Positions 61,400-64,000 of a stretch of DNA of 64,000 nt are shown here, piece by piece. This stretch comes from Pseudomonadota bacterium (GTDB taxonomy: Bacteria > Pseudomonadota > Gammaproteobacteria > Pseudomonadales > Pseudohongiellaceae): the NCBI GenBank assembly GCA_027623555.1, contig JAQBSZ010000011.1:44786-108785 (forward strand), written 5' to 3'. The translations under genes and the position numbers were made by a program. The notes under the pieces were generated by a model that was not told the DNA's origin, did no database searches, and saw only the letters and a program-made list of their open reading frames with translations. Each line of letters begins with the position of its first letter. The first letter of the stretch is position 1.

Positions 61400-62020
61400 T
61401 TATACCTTGTAATCACCATAGCAGAGTTTGGCGAGAATCGAGCGCGGACGTAAGTACCAGCTCGCCCAGCTCAAGGGACTGTCACCGTTCACATCTGCAA
61501 TATCCTTCAGCGCGCCGGCTTTCAACAGCATGTCGATGCACCGATTGCTGGCAAAAGCCGCCGCCCTGTGCAGAGGTGTTTCTCCCCTGGTGCGGACATC
61601 ACGCATGAAGCTGCCGGTCTCGATGCCAGGGGTCGTTTTCGCATTGGGATCGGCTCCCTGCTGCAAAAGAAACTCGATGATTGTTTCAAACTCCGGTGTG
61701 CTGTGTTTACACAGCGCACTGTGCAGAGCCGTCTCGCCGGTGGTTGGTAATGCATAGTTTACGTTGGCACCCTGCTCGACAAGATAGGTGCACAGATCAG
61801 GATAGGCATGAAACACGGCGCCGTTGAGGTCCAGATTTTCACCCAGTGCTTGCAGGGATTCCCCGGCCTCGACCAGTGTATTGACAGCATCAACATCACC
61901 GTAGAAAGCACACCAGCGAATAAGGGTAACTCCTTTTCTGTCGGCCGAATTCGCTGGATTTCCCTGTGCCAGGTATTCAGCGACGAGGTAGGTCCGGCCC
62001 TTGATGATCTCGTTAAACAT
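61400..62020 (-). CDS. cytoplasmic ankyrin-repeat protein
   Basis: A 206-aa protein of about five ankyrin repeats (GVTLIRWCAFYGDVDAVNTLVEAG, GETALHSALC, LLQQGADPNAK, GETPLHRAAAFASNRCIDMLLKAGA, GDSPLSWASWYLR). No signal peptide. The first gene of a leftward operon, 12 bp before the ATP-grasp ligase gene. A protein-protein contact role, perhaps with the ligase, is inference from the operon. Confidence 0.88.
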   Translation of the reverse strand: MFNEIIKGRTYLVAEYLAQGNPANSADRKGVTLIRWCAFYGDVDAVNTLVEAGESLQALGENLDLNGAVFHAYPDLCTYLVEQGANVNYALPTTGETALHSALCKHSTPEFETIIEFLLQQGADPNAKTTPGIETGSFMRDVRTRGETPLHRAAAFASNRCIDMLLKAGALKDIADVNGDSPLSWASWYLRPRSILAKLCYGDYKV

Positions 62021-62226
62021 TGTTCAGGTACTCTTCCCTTACGCGGAAATAGGGAACGCGGTGGATTTCTCGGCTCGTGACCATTCCTCACCGACCGCTG
62101 CTGGTGATCCTGGGTGTCGGAGAGAATTGGCAGATTAACCTGTCTGGTCCCGAAACGGAATATGGCGAGACAGAGCTTCAGGAAGTGGCGATGCCCGAAA
62201 ACGATGGAATGAATTACTGTCGACGA

Positions 62227-62262
62227 CGGAAGAATCGGAAGAATCGGAAGTATCGAGAGTAT
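62227..62262. repeat. four tandem 9-bp repeats (CGGAAGAAT)
   Basis: CGGAAGAAT occurs twice exactly, then CGGAAGTAT and CGAGAGTAT, about 210 bp upstream of the ankyrin gene. It could be a slippage-prone spacer or a binding array. Confidence 0.65.
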
Positions 62263-62339
62263 CGAATAAGATGAGAATCGCTCGATTCAGAAGAACTACA
62301 TGCACAGGTGCTTGAATAAAATCGGGCATACCGCAAGAA

Positions 62340-62385
62340 AAAGCAGGAACAGCAACTCATTCGATTCAGTCGATGTTCCTGCTTT
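62340..62385 (-). terminator. rho-independent terminator of the leftward gene at 62424
   Basis: AAAGCAGGAACA (62340-62351) and its complement (62374-62385) form a 12-bp stem with a 22-nt loop. Reading leftward the stem is followed by TTCTTG after a run of Ts. It lies about 40 bp beyond the stop of the 348-aa gene. Confidence 0.75.
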
Positions 62386-62423
62386 ATTAAAAGACCTAAA
62401 AGCCTGGTTCTAAGTGTTAGGGC

Positions 62424-63470
62424 TTATTGTCTGCCCGCCGCATCCTCTGCCTCTTGACGGCGTGCACCGGCGAGAATGCCCGGCATTGCATAATTACCCT
62501 CGTGGCAAGCGTATTCATAGATTCGCCCTTCCAGGGGATAGTAGCTCAGCTCTGCCGTCCAGGCCTGACTGTACAGATTTGCATCATCGACTGTGAAACG
62601 ATACAGAATCTCATTGTCAGCATAGCGGCTGAAGCGCTCGGTGATCTTTCCTTGAGGAGAAATTGGCACTGAACTCTGCCCCATCTGCAATGGATTGATG
62701 TTGGTGGTCTCGATGACCAAAGTATCGTCTTCATACCAACCCACTGAGTCACCCAGCCACTGGTTCAGGACGGCCGGGCGGCGATTGGCGCGCGCTTCTT
62801 CCGGCGTGTCGAACACAGGAATAATGCGCGAATCATGCACCATCTCAACATTGATCAAGACATAGTCGTCGGTCTGCACAAACTGGTAGCTGCTGTTATA
62901 GAGCGTACCCATCATGCCAGGACCGGCGGTGTTGCCGAAACCGATCAGGCAGCGTTCTGCTATCGGAATGGCTTCTGGCCCCGAAGCATCGCCGACGCCG
63001 GTTAGATAGCGAGCGCCGAATTCAGGTCGGTTCAGATTTACCTTGGGACTTGCCAGCAGAGGGATCTGCCCGTTCTCAGGATTTACGATATATGAGGTGC
63101 GAAACTCACCCTTGACCAGGGCGAGTGAAGACCCCGGGTCAGTCCAGAATAGATTGTAGCCGCGTAGCCCGAAATCCTGGCCTCCCGCCGGTGGTGCACC
63201 GGTTGCCGGATCGATTGCTGGACCGGCCTGAATATTTTCCACCGAAATGCCAGCGATGGCCATATTTGCCACGATCTGGTCGGCCTGATCCGGTGAGACA
63301 ACCAGTGGTTCGATACCGCGGGGACGGGTTAGCGATGTGCGTGAGGCATTCGTCCAGATCCCCGACAGATCGGGTCTGTCTGAGGTTTGCGCCAGAGCGG
63401 AAGTTGCTACGCAAAACATCGATAATCCCAAAATAGCCGAGCTAATTGTTAGCCGGTTCAGGTGTGACAT
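62424..63470 (-). CDS. secreted protein of unknown function
   Basis: A 348-aa protein with a signal peptide (LGLSMFCVATSALAQ). It starts its mature part with DLSGIWTNAS and later has GWYEDDTLVIETTNINP, YRFTVDDANLYSQAWTAELSY and IYEYACHEGNYAMPGILAGARRQE. I recall this as a widespread uncharacterised family of secreted proteins in Acidobacteria and Gammaproteobacteria, rich in beta-strands. GGAG precedes the start. No function can be assigned. Confidence 0.85.
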   Translation of the reverse strand: MSHLNRLTISSAILGLSMFCVATSALAQTSDRPDLSGIWTNASRTSLTRPRGIEPLVVSPDQADQIVANMAIAGISVENIQAGPAIDPATGAPPAGGQDFGLRGYNLFWTDPGSSLALVKGEFRTSYIVNPENGQIPLLASPKVNLNRPEFGARYLTGVGDASGPEAIPIAERCLIGFGNTAGPGMMGTLYNSSYQFVQTDDYVLINVEMVHDSRIIPVFDTPEEARANRRPAVLNQWLGDSVGWYEDDTLVIETTNINPLQMGQSSVPISPQGKITERFSRYADNEILYRFTVDDANLYSQAWTAELSYYPLEGRIYEYACHEGNYAMPGILAGARRQEAEDAAGRQ

Positions 63471-64000
63471 GATTGTTCTCCTTAGTGCTTTGGAAACGCG
63501 CCGAACATCGTGACGCGTAGTTACAAGATGAAAGGTATTCCGGTCGAATGGGTTTGTAAAGCTAACTTATTGATCTAGTCTGGGTTTAGGATTAGGGGAC
63601 ACTGATAAAACAAAAAAATACTGTATCATCTCCTCGCGCTTCATCCCATTTAGCTCACAAAGCTCTCGGCCTTTTTTGGATCAATAAGAAACGGCTGGTT
63701 GTTTAATATGAAGTTTTCGGTCAATTTCATTGGCAGGAAATCCAGGCGCTTTGGTACCTCAATAACCAATCAAAGATTTTGCATGCGATATCTTTTTGTC
63801 TCGTGGCATGCTTTCACGGTAGTCGGTCTTTCTCAGTCATACCAAATAGTCGCAGTTTTAGTATTTTCACAGTGGTTCCTTGAGATTCAAAACTGTCTAC
63901 CCAAATCGAGATTTTCATATTCCTTTTTCAATTGATTGATACTCATTGAGCCTTCTCCCCAGCCTGCAGAATTCTGTAAGCTGTAAGGCACCACACCCAT
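63471..64000. other. 530-bp right-edge region, mostly non-coding as far as visible
   Basis: The first 100 bp hold the promoter of the leftward secreted-protein gene. From 63590 a sequence GGATTAGGGGACACTGATAAAAC precedes a degenerate stretch in which several frames on the minus strand read partly like protein but are broken by stops. A decayed gene or insertion remnant is possible. Confidence 0.35.
63887..64000 (-). other. partial coding-like frame at the right edge
   Basis: On the minus strand a frame open at the window edge reads MGVVPYSLQNSAGWGEGSMS and on to a TGA at 63887-63889 (37 codons). It may be the end of a gene beginning outside the window. No motif is recognised. Confidence 0.25.

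Larger units (their letters stand above)
62021..62423. other. 400-bp intergenic region
   Basis: Upstream region of the ankyrin/ATP-grasp/Tct operon and downstream of the next leftward gene. It contains four 9-bp repeats (62227-62262) and a terminator hairpin (62340-62385). No gene is evident. Confidence 0.5.

Noticed and set aside
63590..63640. possible end of a REP-associated transposase or insertion element
   Set aside because: The GGGGACACTGATAAAAC-type sequence looked familiar, but no transposase motif or terminal repeats could be read nearby.
63699..63935. 78-codon plus-strand frame
   Set aside because: No ribosome-binding site or motif, and the opposite strand has equally protein-like fragments; neither is convincing.
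1..64000. tRNA, rRNA, CRISPR arrays, integrases
   Set aside because: Looked for cloverleaf-like ends, conserved rRNA stretches, regularly spaced repeats and integrase motifs; none were seen.

Overview
The window looks like chromosomal DNA of a free-living, probably marine or aquatic, gammaproteobacterium. This is an inference from gene content: a DUF1592/DUF1552/ankyrin trio, MadLM-type malonate uptake, a TTT (Tct) transporter, a PQQ dehydrogenase, DUF1080 and GMC sugar-oxidation genes, CHAD, SirB and mobile mystery proteins, together with Fnr/Anr-type operator boxes. No rRNA, tRNA or CRISPR array was seen. Most of the window is moderately GC-rich and densely coding. The stretch from about 13.8 to 25.8 kb, and short stretches near 45.5-46.7 and 48.0-49.1 kb, read as visibly AT-richer and carry the accessory genes.

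Layout. 0.3-2.6 kb: osmoprotectant ABC importer (OpuC-like), with permease and binding protein fused. 2.6-8.2 kb: secreted reprolysin-like metalloprotease, GNAT, universal stress protein with an Fnr-type box at its divergent promoter, a conserved membrane protein and a secreted serine hydrolase. 8.3-13.6 kb: ankyrin protein, DUF1552, and DUF1592-family cytochrome protein in one leftward block. 13.9-25.7 kb: AT-rich island with a Crp-like regulator and a tightly packed seven-gene operon (oversized P450, DyP peroxidase, degenerate class III cyclase-STAND-TPR protein, 60-aa peptide, transglutaminase-like cysteine protease homologue, membrane protein, small soluble protein). 25.8-32.6 kb: SMP-30 lactonase, SirB, fused PyrD-PyrK, CHAD, and a CPA1 antiporter with a cyclic-nucleotide domain. 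32.9-35.6 kb: malonate uptake and activation (madL-madM-matB-like). 36.0-40.4 kb: PQQ dehydrogenase, dihaem cytochrome c, MscS, DUF3667. 40.4-41.2 kb: gene-poor stretch with a long palindrome and a probable Fnr/Anr-dependent small RNA. 41.2-45.4 and 46.8-53.8 kb: sugar-oxidation catabolism (DUF1080, GMC oxidoreductase with its small subunit, two TIM-barrel isomerases, a Gfo/Idh dehydrogenase) with a ribose-type ABC importer, interrupted by a broken mobile-mystery A/B pair and a frameshifted lipoprotein gene. 54.0-63.5 kb: small secreted protein, pirin, methyltransferase, an operon combining an ankyrin protein, a cyanophycin-synthetase-like ATP-grasp ligase and a fused TctAB/TctC transporter, then a secreted protein of unknown function.

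Regulation. Three perfect Fnr/Anr boxes (TTGAT-N4-[AG]TCAA) lie at 6099, 29063 and 40915, all outside genes. The third drives what looks like a complete sRNA unit: box, start about 41.5 bp from the box centre, two nested inverted repeats, and a GC-rich terminator ending in seven Ts. Cyclic-nucleotide parts recur: a Crp-like regulator and the antiporter both keep the phosphate-binding Arg-Ser, while the cyclase-like domain in the P450 operon has lost its transition-state residues.

Most promising for new biology: the P450/DyP/cyclase-STAND operon with its short peptide and protease-like partner (15.36-24.17 kb), and the putative Fnr-dependent sRNA (40.96-41.07 kb).
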